Shown here in pieces: positions 32,813 through 42,080 of a stretch of 64,000 nt of DNA. The notes below the pieces were generated by a model. That model was not told where the DNA came from, did not search any database, and worked only from the letters and a program-made list of their open reading frames with translations. Positions within the stretch are counted from its first letter, which is position 1; each line of letters opens with the position of its first letter. The position numbers and the translations under genes were made by a program. Origin of the DNA: NCEH01 sp002257205 (GTDB lineage: Bacteria > Pseudomonadota > Alphaproteobacteria > Rhizobiales > Xanthobacteraceae); assembly GCF_043195105.1 (NCBI RefSeq), contig NZ_JBAFWO010000001.1; one strand, written 5' to 3'.

Positions 32813-35683
32813 GTGAAAGTGATGCTCGTTCTTGAGGCACTGGACAAGGCATCGCGCACCATCCGCGCGATGCAGCGGACCATGCAGGGCGCCAATCAGG
32901 CGTCGATGAAGGGCGCGGCGGATGCGGTCCGCGCCAACGAACGGGCCGCGCAGTCCTTTTCGCTGATCGCCCGCGCCCAGACCGCCGCCGGCCGTGCCGC
33001 CGCCGCCTTTGCCTCCGCCTCGCGCAATGTCGCCGCCACGGCCGAGCGCGCGTGGCAGCGGGTATTGGTCGTGGTGGAGAACTATGCCCGCCGGCAGGCC
33101 GAGGTGGCGCGTCGCGGCGTCGGCCAGATCGGTGCGGGCGCCAAGGGTGTAGGGCACGGGCTTGTCGCCGGTGGAAAGGTTGCGGCCGGTGCGGCGACCG
33201 GCGCCGGTGTGCTTGGAGCCGCGACTGCGGTCGTTGCGAACCAGCTCGTGAAGCCGGCCGCAGAGTTTGAGAAGTTCGGGGCCATCCTGAAGGTGACTGA
33301 AGGATCGAGCGAAAAGGCACAAGCAGCGCTGAATTGGGTCTCCGATTTTGCCGCCAAGACGCCATACGATCTTGCGGGAGTGACAGAAGCTTTCGTGAAG
33401 ATGCGGTCCTACGGTCTCGACCCGACAAATGGGTCTATGCGGGTACTCGGCGACACCGCTGCGGCGATGGGCAAGCCGATGATGCAGGCCGTCGAGGCAA
33501 TGGCTGATGCCGTAACGGGCGAGAACGAACGCCTCAAGGAATTCGGCATCAAAGCAAGTAAGTCAGGGAAATATTTCGAATACGCCTACACGGACCAAAA
33601 CGGCAAGCAACGCATCGCAAAGGCCTTGGCGAACGACCGAAAGGCTATTGAGAAGGCTCTGCTCGGCATCTGGGACGCCAAGTACGGCGGAGCCATGAAA
33701 GAAATGTCCTCCACATGGATAGGGCTCACGTCCAATCTCGGAGATGCCTTTCAGCGTTTTCAGCTGAAGATCATGCAGGCGGGTCTGTTCGATTGGATGA
33801 AGGGACGGCTGACCGAAATCCTCGATCTAATCGGCGCGATGGAAGCGGACGGCAGCCTCCAGCGGTGGGCGACGCGCATTTCTTCCGCGTTACAGAAGGC
33901 GATGTCTATCGGGTGGGACATGGCAATCGCTTTGGGCAGGGGTCTCGTCGTCCTCGCTCGAGCGGCTGAGCGCGTCGCCACAGCCGTCGGCGGCTGGGAG
34001 AATTTTGCCTACCTCGGCATTGCAATCGCCTTCGCGCGGCCCGTCTACTATGTCGCCGCCGGCTTGTTCCTGATGGCACGGGGCGCACTCGCGGTGGTGC
34101 TCGCCGTCGCCCGCCTTGCCATCCTTGGCGGCGCTGCCGTTGCGCTCACCGTGTTCCAGACGGCGCTGCAACTGACTTGGTTCGCAGCCCGGCTTTCCGC
34201 CGCCGGCCTGCTGGGGCTCGGCCGCGCCGCGATCCTGCTGACCACGGCTCTCGGGCGCGGCCTGGTGCTTGGGGTGCTGGGCCTCGCGCGCGGGCTTCTA
34301 GGCCTGCCGGCCGCCGCCTTGAGAGCGGCCCTCGGGATGCGCGCGCTCGCGGTCGCAGCCATCGGGCTGCCCGGCCGGATCCTCGCGGCGGCGCGCGCCC
34401 TCACCATCATGATGGTCGCTGGGCTGCGTGCCCTGCCTGGGCTGCTGCTGGGAGCGGCACGCGGCTTCGTCGCCATGGCGGTTTCCGGCCTGCGCGCACT
34501 TCCGGGGCTGCTCATGGGTGCCGCGCGCGCAGTCATGGTCATGGCGGCCTCGGGCCTGCGGGCTTTGCCCGGCCTCCTGCTGTCCGCCGCCCGTGGGTTC
34601 GTCATGTTCGGCGCCTCGCTCATGGCGACGCCCATCGGCGGGTTCATCGCCGGTGCCGCCGCCATCGCCGCCGCCGCGTACCTGATCTACACCAATTGGG
34701 ACAGCATCGGCCCATGGCTCGGCCGTCAATGGGAGGCCGTCAAAAAGGTGTTCAGCGACGGCTGGGCGGCCCTGACCTCATTCGACTGGTCGAGCCTCGT
34801 TCCCAATCTTGATTGGGCGAGCCTGATGCCATCATTCGAGTGGCGCACGCTTCTGCCCTCGTGGAGCTGGCTGGACATTATCCCGTCGATCACCTTGCCG
34901 TCGTTCGACTGGCGCTCGCTCCTGCCGAATTGGGATTGGTCGAGCATCATTCCGGCCATGCCGGATTTCAAATCGTGGTTCGGCACCGCTTCCGCCCCGG
35001 CGGCGCCAGCACCTCCGGCCGCCGCACCGGCCGCCAATCCCGCCCAGCTCGCGACGCAGGCGGCCGAGGCGGCGAAGCAGATCGCTGGATTGCAACCGGC
35101 CGCGCAGGCGGCGGTGGCTGCCGCCAGTCAAGTGCTCGCCAGCGCGTCCTTCCACAGCCACGGCGTCGCGCTCATGACCACGCTTGCCGCCGGCATCCGG
35201 GCCGGTGCTGGCGCTGCCGTGAGCGCGGTGACGGATGTGGCGCAGCAACTTCGGGATCGGCTGCCGCACAGCCCGGCCAAGACCGGCCCGTTGTCGGATC
35301 TCGATAAGATTCGCTTCTCGGAAACATTGGCACTGGGCATCCGGCCCGGTCCCGCAGTGGCGGCGGTGAACGCGGTCGCGGCCGGGATGTTGGCAGCGGT
35401 GACGGGTGGGAGTGCGGCCTGGGCTGCGCCGGCCATGTCGGCCGGCATCGCTCAGACATCGGCGCCGGTGAGCGCGGGTGTGCCTGCGACGGGCGCGGCA
35501 GTCGCCAGTGGGGGCAGTGCGCCGGGCGGTGGCGTCACGCTCCATTACGCGCCGACCGTGACCATTCAGGGCGGCGACACTGCGGCTGCAGAGGACTTTC
35601 GCACGCAGCTTCGCGCGCATGCGGATGAGATCGCCAAGCTGGTGGAAGAGGCCATGCGGCGACAGAAGCGGAAGGACTACTGA
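32813..35683 (+). CDS. tail tape measure protein
   Basis: A 956-residue tape measure, GTG start with GGAAGGAG 7 bases upstream. Residues 1-100 are helical and Ala/Arg-rich. Residues 150-300 hold the conserved domain (EFEKFGAILKVTEGSSEKAQ, DLAGVTEAFVKMRSYGLDPT). Membrane-like helices fill residues 400-620. Two internal repeat sets occur: three exact 22-residue units starting GLRALPGLL (537-602) and 9-residue units of type FDWSSLVPN (657-715). The C-terminus is Ala/Pro-rich. It sets tail length and probably forms a channel for DNA entry. Confidence 0.92.
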   Translation: MKVMLVLEALDKASRTIRAMQRTMQGANQASMKGAADAVRANERAAQSFSLIARAQTAAGRAAAAFASASRNVAATAERAWQRVLVVVENYARRQAEVARRGVGQIGAGAKGVGHGLVAGGKVAAGAATGAGVLGAATAVVANQLVKPAAEFEKFGAILKVTEGSSEKAQAALNWVSDFAAKTPYDLAGVTEAFVKMRSYGLDPTNGSMRVLGDTAAAMGKPMMQAVEAMADAVTGENERLKEFGIKASKSGKYFEYAYTDQNGKQRIAKALANDRKAIEKALLGIWDAKYGGAMKEMSSTWIGLTSNLGDAFQRFQLKIMQAGLFDWMKGRLTEILDLIGAMEADGSLQRWATRISSALQKAMSIGWDMAIALGRGLVVLARAAERVATAVGGWENFAYLGIAIAFARPVYYVAAGLFLMARGALAVVLAVARLAILGGAAVALTVFQTALQLTWFAARLSAAGLLGLGRAAILLTTALGRGLVLGVLGLARGLLGLPAAALRAALGMRALAVAAIGLPGRILAAARALTIMMVAGLRALPGLLLGAARGFVAMAVSGLRALPGLLMGAARAVMVMAASGLRALPGLLLSAARGFVMFGASLMATPIGGFIAGAAAIAAAAYLIYTNWDSIGPWLGRQWEAVKKVFSDGWAALTSFDWSSLVPNLDWASLMPSFEWRTLLPSWSWLDIIPSITLPSFDWRSLLPNWDWSSIIPAMPDFKSWFGTASAPAAPAPPAAAPAANPAQLATQAAEAAKQIAGLQPAAQAAVAAASQVLASASFHSHGVALMTTLAAGIRAGAGAAVSAVTDVAQQLRDRLPHSPAKTGPLSDLDKIRFSETLALGIRPGPAVAAVNAVAAGMLAAVTGGSAAWAAPAMSAGIAQTSAPVSAGVPATGAAVASGGSAPGGGVTLHYAPTVTIQGGDTAAAEDFRTQLRAHADEIAKLVEEAMRRQKRKDY

Positions 35684-36150
35684 TGTATGCTTTCTTCGGC
35701 TCCATCATCTTCGGCGTGGCCCCACTCACGGGACCGACCGCCGAAAGCCTGCGGCTGCGCAACACCTACGCGCGCCACGACGTGATCCGGGGCAAGCCGG
35801 TGCTCCAGCCCATCGGGCAGGAGCTGGATGAACGCAACATCAGCTTCTTCTTCGACGAAACGTTCTGTGTTCCGGAAGCCGAGTGGGCGCGCCTGCTCGC
35901 GGCCTATCAGGCACGGCAGCCAGCGCCGCTTGTCTACGGCGCATCCTATGGCGGCAAGCGCTTCGTGGTGGAGACGCTGGAACAGGAAGTCCAAAAGGTG
36001 TCGCGCTCCGGCCGGGTGGTGCGGCTGGCGTCCACGATGTCGCTGATCGAGGCGCCGGTGACGAATTATCTGTCCTTCGCCCTCAACGCGGCGGCGGCAA
36101 TTGCGCCGGCCCTTGGCGCGGTCACAGGCAAGCCGGCGGCACTGCGATGA
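35683..36150 (+). CDS. tail protein U (P2 gpU-like)
   Basis: A 155-residue protein, FFGSIIFGVAPLTGPTAESL near the start, then the ARHDVIRGKPVLQPIGQEL and ISFFFDETFCVPEAEW regions of the gpU family, which caps or completes the tail. The C-terminus has an Ala-rich helix. Shares one base with the tape-measure stop. Confidence 0.88.
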   Translation: MYAFFGSIIFGVAPLTGPTAESLRLRNTYARHDVIRGKPVLQPIGQELDERNISFFFDETFCVPEAEWARLLAAYQARQPAPLVYGASYGGKRFVVETLEQEVQKVSRSGRVVRLASTMSLIEAPVTNYLSFALNAAAAIAPALGAVTGKPAALR

Positions 36151-36389
36151 GCGGCGCAGCCTACCTCACACACGAGACGACGGCCGGCGAGCGCTGGGAT
36201 CTGCTGGCGCACCGCTATTACGGCGACGTCAGCCGGCAGGCGGCTCTTATCGCGGCCAATCGCGCCCTGTTCCTGGCCGAGATGTCCATTCCCAACGTGC
36301 TGCCCGCCGGCCTGGTGCTCGTGGTGCCGATCCTTGAGCAACGGCAGACAGCGGCAAGTGAATTGTTGCCACCCTGGAAGAGGGGTTGA
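36147..36389 (+). CDS. tail protein X (P2 gpX-like, LysM-like)
   Basis: An 80-residue protein, YLTHETTAGERWDLLAHRYY, then RQAALIAANRALFLAEMSIP and PAGLVLVVPILE: the LysM-like gpX pattern. It probably links baseplate and tube and binds peptidoglycan. Overlaps gpU by 4 bases. Confidence 0.87.
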   Translation: MSGAAYLTHETTAGERWDLLAHRYYGDVSRQAALIAANRALFLAEMSIPNVLPAGLVLVVPILEQRQTAASELLPPWKRG

Positions 36390-36390
36390 A

Positions 36391-37398
36391 ATGGTGCGGG
36401 AGCCTGCGTTCCGCTTGATCTATCAGGGCAAGGACGTCACGTCCGAATTCGCGACGTGGCCCACCAGCATTACTTACACCGACAACGTGGATGGCGAGAG
36501 CGACGAGGCGACCGTTACCGTTCACAACGCGGGCGGTGAATGGCTGGGACCGTGGTCTCCGGAAGCGGGAGACAAGTTCCAACTCTGGATCGGCTATACT
36601 GATCTTTTGGTGCCGGCCGGTACGTTCACCGTGGACGAAACCAGCGCCACCGGCGACAGCAGCGGCGACAAGGTGGATTTCAAGGGGCTCGCCGCCCCGA
36701 AGACCGAGGCGCTACGGACGCCCCGGCACAAGGATTACGAGGACACCTCACTGTCGGACATTGTCAGCGAGGTGGCTGGCAGGCACGGCTTTTCCGTGCG
36801 CGGTCCCGTGCAGGATCTCCCATTTAAACGCCTGACACAGGATGGTTTGTCGGACACGCAATTCCTCATGAAGCTTGCCCGCGATTATGGCCACTTCTTT
36901 ACCTTTAAAGGCCCAGAGGTGCTCTTTGCCGGGCGGGAACAATTGCGACAGCAGCCGGCTGTGCGGGTCATCGACCGCATTGCGGATATGGGCAATAGCC
37001 TCAAGAGCTACAGCCTGCGTGACGCCGACCACGAGGCGGCCAAGAGCGCCGAAGTGAAGTATCTGCATCCGCGCCGCAAGGAGCTAGTGGGGGCTGAAAG
37101 CTCGGCCGAGAGCAAGGGTCTGAAGACGGCCTCGGGCGACGTCATCAAGCTGGACGTGCGCGTGGAGGACGAGGCACAGGCAGAGCGCATCGCAGACAGC
37201 CACCTCGATACCAAGAATGCGAAGAAGCTCACGGGAACCATGACGCTGGTGGGTGATCCTACCCTGGTTGCGGGTTCCACCGTCCAGCTTACCAGCTTCG
37301 GCAAATACGACGGCGTCTGGCTCATCAAGCCGTCGCGCCATACGAGCCAGAGAAGCGGCTACGAGACCGAGATCACCATCGAAAAGAAGGGGGATTGA
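36391..37398 (+). CDS. tail protein D, baseplate hub (P2 gpD / Mu gp44-like)
   Basis: A 335-residue hub protein. Signatures: FRLIYQGKDVTSEFATWPTS, DEATVTVHNAGGEWLGPWSP, the VgrG-like core RLTQDGLSDTQFLMKLARDY and the C-terminal TGTMTLVGDPTLVAGSTVQL with GYETEITIEKKGD. It starts one base after the gpX stop. It forms the trimeric hub on which the spike sits. Confidence 0.9.
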   Translation: MVREPAFRLIYQGKDVTSEFATWPTSITYTDNVDGESDEATVTVHNAGGEWLGPWSPEAGDKFQLWIGYTDLLVPAGTFTVDETSATGDSSGDKVDFKGLAAPKTEALRTPRHKDYEDTSLSDIVSEVAGRHGFSVRGPVQDLPFKRLTQDGLSDTQFLMKLARDYGHFFTFKGPEVLFAGREQLRQQPAVRVIDRIADMGNSLKSYSLRDADHEAAKSAEVKYLHPRRKELVGAESSAESKGLKTASGDVIKLDVRVEDEAQAERIADSHLDTKNAKKLTGTMTLVGDPTLVAGSTVQLTSFGKYDGVWLIKPSRHTSQRSGYETEITIEKKGD

Positions 37399-37400
37399 CC

Positions 37401-37925
37401 ATGTATCGGCAGGGGATCGTGAAGGAAAACGACGACGCAAAATGCTGCTCTCGCGTCGAGTATTCGGACAAGGATGGCGTGAAGTCCTACTGGCTGGCGA
37501 TCAACCAGCCGGCGGCGACCGCGTCGAAGCACTATGCGATGCCGGACGTTGGCGCACTCGTGAACTGCCTCGTGGATGCTACGGGTACCGAAGGGACCAT
37601 CATCGGCGCCGTCTACAACGACAAGGACCCGCCGCCGATCACGGATGGCAAGCACCAGCATCTCGCCCTGGAGGGCGGCGGCATCATCGATTACGACAGG
37701 AGCAACGGCGGCCTGACGGTGACCATGCCGGGCGGCATCACCATCACGGCGGCGGGCGGCGTCACCATCGTGGTGGGCGGCTCGCGGTTCGTCATCACGG
37801 ATGGCGAGATCCGCAGCGAAGCCGGCAAGATCATCGCGGATGGTGAGTTCGCCTTTGGCGACGCTTCACCGACACAGCCGATCATGCTGGAGAGTGGCCC
37901 TGCCACGAAGGGCAAGGGAAAATAG
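37401..37925 (+). CDS. baseplate assembly protein V / spike (Mu gp45-like)
   Basis: A 174-residue protein with an N-terminal OB-like part (RVEYSDKDGVKSYWLAINQP, VGALVNCLVDATGTEGTIIG). A C-terminal repeated beta-prism follows (GGLTVTMPGGITITAAGGVT, IVVGGSRFVITDGEIRSE). It is the membrane-piercing spike. The start at 37401 directly follows the hub stop. Confidence 0.88.
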   Translation: MYRQGIVKENDDAKCCSRVEYSDKDGVKSYWLAINQPAATASKHYAMPDVGALVNCLVDATGTEGTIIGAVYNDKDPPPITDGKHQHLALEGGGIIDYDRSNGGLTVTMPGGITITAAGGVTIVVGGSRFVITDGEIRSEAGKIIADGEFAFGDASPTQPIMLESGPATKGKGK

Positions 37926-37935
37926 GGCGGGGGCA

Positions 37936-38406
37936 ATGATGCCGGGCGCGCCGCCCGTGCCTTCGCTTACGGCCGCAGGCGTAGCCTGCGGCATGGCCCT
38001 GATATCGCAAATTCGGCATGTCCATTGGCAGCTCCGCGCGGGTGAGACCGATCCCGCCAGCGGCGCCATCGTCACGGGCTATGACGATATCGACCAGGAA
38101 GTGCGCACCATCATGCTGACGCCCATCGGCAGCGTGCCGTGCAATCCGCTCAAGGGCTGCAACATCCTGCCCTACATCGACCGCCCGCCGGAAATCGCCT
38201 TGCCGCGCATCTGCCAGGAGGTGTGGGACGCAGTCGCCACCTGGGTGACGCGGATCGAGGTGCTCACGGTCACCGCGCGGGCGGTGGAGCCCTGGCATTT
38301 TGTCGTCACGGTGCCGTGGCGCGTGCGCGGGGACGTCGCGCAGGAAATTCGCCAATCCGAGGTGGCGGTGCGCGCCTCCGATCTTACCGGCGGGACGCGC
38401 GCATGA
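37936..38406 (+). CDS. baseplate wedge protein, GPW/gp25-like
   Basis: The conserved GPW/gp25 part starts at MALISQIRHVHWQLRAGETD (ATG 37993), with EVRTIMLTPIGSVPCNPLKG and the C-terminal VTVPWRVRGDVAQEI. No ribosome-binding site precedes 37993, because a perfect hairpin (37972-37992) abuts it. A strong GGGCGGGGG does precede ATG codons at 37936 and 37939, which are in frame. The longer form (156 residues) adds about 19 residues encoded by two hairpin elements. Either start is possible. Confidence 0.82.
   Translation: MMPGAPPVPSLTAAGVACGMALISQIRHVHWQLRAGETDPASGAIVTGYDDIDQEVRTIMLTPIGSVPCNPLKGCNILPYIDRPPEIALPRICQEVWDAVATWVTRIEVLTVTARAVEPWHFVVTVPWRVRGDVAQEIRQSEVAVRASDLTGGTRA
37941..37992. repeat. 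dispersed hairpin repeat, copy 4, plus second hairpin
   Basis: GCCGGGCG-CGC-CGCCCGTGCC (37941-37961) is identical over 21 bases to the copy at 25992. It is followed by GCCGCAGGC-GTA-GCCTGCGGC (37972-37992), a perfect 9-bp hairpin touching the internal ATG at 37993. Confidence 0.6.
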
Positions 38407-39536
38407 GCCTCGATCCCAGCCGCGCCTATACGCTCTCCGAGATTATCGCCGCCGGGGAGCCGGCCTTTTTCGAAACCAATCCGCTGGCGCTCAAGGCCCG
38501 CATAGTGGCGCGGGCCGAGAGCCTCATGGACCGCACCCTCTATGAGGGGCAGGTCGAAATGTACATGGCGGAAGTCATCGCCTACGCACTGTCGATCCGC
38601 GCCAGCGAGCTGCAATTCGCCGTTGTTCAACGCCTGCTGCCATGGGCACGCGGAAAATATCTCGAAGCGCTGGCGGCACGCGTTGGGGTCTACCGGCTGA
38701 AGGCGGTGAAGGCCGGCCTCACTGTGCAGCTCATCATTGACGCGCCGCGCCCCTCCACCGTCATCATTCCCGCCGGCACCCGCGTCAGAGGGCGCACGTC
38801 CGGTGCGATATTTCTGACGGATAGTCCCTCTCTGATCCAGCCCGGCAGCATGATCGTGACCGTTCATGCGACCGCCGCTGGCGCGGGCGAGGAGGGCAAC
38901 GGCGTCGTCGCCGGCACAGTGATGACGGTGCTCGACGGGTTGCCGGTCCCGGCGACCGCGACCGCCGTCACCACCTCCACCGGCGGTGCGGCCGAGGAAC
39001 AGGACGACCGTCTGCGCGAGCGTGCGGCGGGCGCGTGGGAAACCATCAGCCGGGGCGGCCCGCGTGAAGGCTATCGCCAGCTGGCGCTGAAGGCGCATCA
39101 GGACATCATCGACGTCGCGGTGATCCGGCCGCAGCCGTGCGACATCGACATCTATGTGCTCACCGAGGTGATGCCGCCGGGGCCTGAGATCATCGCCGCC
39201 GTCTTTGCGGCCTGCGACCCGCGCACCGGGCGCCCCGAGGGCGACGAGGTGGATGTGATGCCGGCCACCGCAGTGACCATTGCCGCGACCCTGAACCTGT
39301 GGGTGGATGGCGAGCCGGAGGCCATCCAGCCGTTGGCCGAGGCCGCGTTTCGAGGCGTGTTCGCCGCATGGCGCCGCATCCTCGGTCCGCGTCTGGCCAC
39401 GGGCGCCGCCGTCGAGGCTTGCAAGGCTGTCACGGGCGTCGTGGAGGCGACGGTTGAGGGCTGGAGCTACTCCGCTCTCGATGAAGAAGAATATGCCGTC
39501 CTGACCAGCCTGTCCGTTGAGACGGAGCTGGCCTGA
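38403..39536 (+). CDS. baseplate protein J (P2 gpJ / Mu gp47-like)
   Basis: A 377-residue baseplate wedge protein. It shows AARVGVYRLKAVKAGLTVQL, the TVIIPAGTRVRGRTSGAIFL strand region and the GGAAEEQDDRLRERAAGAWE motif, with GGPREGYRQLALKAHQDIID, typical of Baseplate_J. Overlaps the gp25-like gene by 4 bases. Confidence 0.92.
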   Translation: MSLDPSRAYTLSEIIAAGEPAFFETNPLALKARIVARAESLMDRTLYEGQVEMYMAEVIAYALSIRASELQFAVVQRLLPWARGKYLEALAARVGVYRLKAVKAGLTVQLIIDAPRPSTVIIPAGTRVRGRTSGAIFLTDSPSLIQPGSMIVTVHATAAGAGEEGNGVVAGTVMTVLDGLPVPATATAVTTSTGGAAEEQDDRLRERAAGAWETISRGGPREGYRQLALKAHQDIIDVAVIRPQPCDIDIYVLTEVMPPGPEIIAAVFAACDPRTGRPEGDEVDVMPATAVTIAATLNLWVDGEPEAIQPLAEAAFRGVFAAWRRILGPRLATGAAVEACKAVTGVVEATVEGWSYSALDEEEYAVLTSLSVETELA

Positions 39537-40201
39537 TGGCGCGCGTTCCCGTCACCTCCCTCATCCCGCCGCCGCTTTCCGGCGATGCCCGCGTGCGGGC
39601 GCTGCTTCAGGTGTTCGGCGAGCTGCTGGACGAGATGGAGGATTGGGCGCTGATCCTGCTCGATCCCGCCACGGTGCCCGACGTGGTGCTTCCCGCGCTC
39701 ACCTACGAGCATTCGCTGGATGAGTTTGTCGGCGCCGAGGGCCTGCCGGTTCTGGTCATTCGCGACATGATCGCCCGCGCCTGGGACCTGCATGAGCCCA
39801 AGGGCTATGCGGAGGGCGTCGAGGGCGGCGTGGCGATGCTGGGCTACCCGGCGACGCTGGTTCAGTGGTGGCAGGAGGCGCCGCAGGCGATCCGGGGCAC
39901 GCACCGGATCGAGGTCCGCACGGATCAACCCTTGTGGCCGGGCCAGCCGCCCGCCGGTCCCGGCACCGTGCGTGCCATCTGGCGGATGGTCCGTGCCATG
40001 CAGCGTTGGAGCCAGGACCACGCGGTGCAGCTCATCTCCGAGGCGTCTGTCGCGACGAAGGTCGGGGTGGGCGTGCTCGCCGCCGTGCGCATGCAGATCG
40101 AGCCCTTTGATCCCGGAATTCAAGAAGTTTCAACCGGCGTCCAAGCGGGCGTCGGCATCGTCACGGGGCACCTCATCATTGTGTCCGGCTGGATGGATTG
40201 A
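39536..40201 (+). CDS. tail protein I (P2 gpI / Mu gp48-like)
   Basis: A 221-residue protein, LIPPPLSGDARVRALLQVFG at the start, then PALTYEHSLDEFVGAEGLPV and LHEPKGYAEGVEGGVAMLGY, which match the tail protein I family that attaches fibres to the baseplate. Shares one base with the gpJ stop. Confidence 0.85.
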   Translation: MARVPVTSLIPPPLSGDARVRALLQVFGELLDEMEDWALILLDPATVPDVVLPALTYEHSLDEFVGAEGLPVLVIRDMIARAWDLHEPKGYAEGVEGGVAMLGYPATLVQWWQEAPQAIRGTHRIEVRTDQPLWPGQPPAGPGTVRAIWRMVRAMQRWSQDHAVQLISEASVATKVGVGVLAAVRMQIEPFDPGIQEVSTGVQAGVGIVTGHLIIVSGWMD

Positions 40202-40203
40202 GC

Positions 40204-42063
40204 ATGGCGCAGCAATATTATGGTCTCCTCACCAACGTCGGCTTGGCAAAGCTCGCCGCTGCGGCGGCCGGGGGCAGCGCGCTGGCGCTTGCCACCATGG
40301 GCTTCGGGGACGGTGGCGGGGCGGAAACGGCGCCGGCCAAGACGGCGACCGCACTCGTCAATGAGCGATATCGCGCCAACGTGGTGGAGAAGTATCCGCA
40401 CCCGACCAATCCGGCGATCCTCTATGTGGAGGGGGTGATCCCCTCGGGCATCGGCGGTTGGACCATGCGCGAGGCCGGGATCTTCGACAGTGACGGCGAT
40501 CTTATTGTGATCGCCAAGCCGCCGGCCATCGACGTGGCGCTGATATCCGAAGGTGCGTCCACGGAGGGCATCGTCCGCCTGCCGTTGGTGTTCGAAAGCC
40601 TGGATGCGGTCACGCTCCTGATCGATCCCACCGTTGTGCTGGCGACGCAAGGATGGGTGCTCAACCGCCTGATCGAGCGTCCCTTCGTCGCGGTCGATAG
40701 CGTGACCACAGTTGCGCCGCCGGCATCGCCCGCTACCCATAGCCTCTTTGTGGTGCCGGCTGGCGCCTCCGGCGCCTGGGCGACGGAGGTGGGCAAGCTC
40801 GCCTATTATAAAGGAGGCTGGATCTATCGGGACAGCCCCGTGGGCAAGGTGGTTGCTGCGAGCGACACCGGGAAATATTGGCGGCGCACGGCGGATGCCT
40901 GGGTCGAGTGGGTGGCGACGGACCTGAGCTCTGGCTTGGTGGAGCTCGGTACGCTGGCCGAGGTCATGACCGGCACCGACGCCGCGCGCGTGCCCTCGCT
41001 GGCCCATCTGGCTGTCGCGGTGCAACGTGGGCGCTGGGCCTATGCTGTAGCCGGCGGCACGGCGAGCGCGCTGACCGTGACGCTGAACCCTGCCATCGCC
41101 ACCTATTCGGAAATCCTCGGCACCCCGCTGAGAGTGATGATTTCCGCCGAGAATGCAGGGCCGGCGACGTTAAATGTCAACGGCATCGGAGCGCAGCCAA
41201 TACAGACGATGCGCGGTGCCACCCTCAACCGTGGCGATCTCCCCGCAGGTGCGATCGTCACCGTCATTTGGGCGGGCAGCGCGTTCCTCCTGTCGGGCGT
41301 CGCATACTCAGACATCCGCATCAAACTCACCGGCGATGCGACGGTCTATGTCAGCAACGCGGGATCCGATTCGACGGGCGACGGCAGCGCCGCGCATCCT
41401 TGGGCCACCATCGAGCATGCCTACAACCAGGTGCGGCGGCTCTACGACACGGCGGGCTACCAGGTGACGATCTCATGCGCGCCCGGCACGTATGTGGGCG
41501 GCACGCTCACCGGACCGCTGCCGGGGCTCGGCATGGTCTATATTTTGGGGTCGGGCAGCTCGCCTTCCGACGTCGTTATTGGGCCGCTTTCGGTACAGAC
41601 CGGTGCCTATGTGCGCTTCGACCGGGTCCGGCATAGTGCACCAACGTCGGCAGGCGTATCGGCCTATTCCAGCAATGTGTATTTCATGGATGTTGATTTC
41701 GGCCCCTGTCTTTATTCTCATGTGCAGGCCTATGGTGGCAGCTTCATCCTGTTTCAGAGTGGGTACAAGATTTCCGCCGGGGGGCAGAACCACATTTATG
41801 CATCCGGCCGGTCTTATATCTCCTATGCGACACCCGGCCCGATCCCTGTAGCGATTACTGGCACCCCATCCTTCACGGATCAGTTCGCCTGGGCGGACAG
41901 CATGTCGACCATCACAGCGATGACGGCGGTTTATGCGGGCAGTTGCACCGGCCAGCGCCACACCATCGACCAGAACAGCCTGTGCGTCACCGGCGGTGGT
42001 GGCGTGAACTTCTTCCCCGGCTCGGTGGCCGGGGCCGTCAGCAATGACGCCGTGTTTATCTGA
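40204..42063 (+). CDS. tail fibre protein with beta-helix region
   Basis: A 619-residue fibre. Residues 1-150 form the conserved collar/attachment domain (YYGLLTNVGLAKLAAAAAGG, NPAILYVEGVIPSGIGGWTM, REAGIFDSDGDLIVIAKPP). Residues 375-520 look like a right-handed beta-helix (VYVSNAGSDSTGDGSAAHPW, SGLG-type turns, VRHSAPTSAGVSAY), as in polysaccharide-cleaving or binding tips. Receptor unknown. Starts 2 bases after gpI. Confidence 0.87.
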   Translation: MAQQYYGLLTNVGLAKLAAAAAGGSALALATMGFGDGGGAETAPAKTATALVNERYRANVVEKYPHPTNPAILYVEGVIPSGIGGWTMREAGIFDSDGDLIVIAKPPAIDVALISEGASTEGIVRLPLVFESLDAVTLLIDPTVVLATQGWVLNRLIERPFVAVDSVTTVAPPASPATHSLFVVPAGASGAWATEVGKLAYYKGGWIYRDSPVGKVVAASDTGKYWRRTADAWVEWVATDLSSGLVELGTLAEVMTGTDAARVPSLAHLAVAVQRGRWAYAVAGGTASALTVTLNPAIATYSEILGTPLRVMISAENAGPATLNVNGIGAQPIQTMRGATLNRGDLPAGAIVTVIWAGSAFLLSGVAYSDIRIKLTGDATVYVSNAGSDSTGDGSAAHPWATIEHAYNQVRRLYDTAGYQVTISCAPGTYVGGTLTGPLPGLGMVYILGSGSSPSDVVIGPLSVQTGAYVRFDRVRHSAPTSAGVSAYSSNVYFMDVDFGPCLYSHVQAYGGSFILFQSGYKISAGGQNHIYASGRSYISYATPGPIPVAITGTPSFTDQFAWADSMSTITAMTAVYAGSCTGQRHTIDQNSLCVTGGGGVNFFPGSVAGAVSNDAVFI

Positions 42064-42080
42064 TTTTCGGGGGCAGGGTG

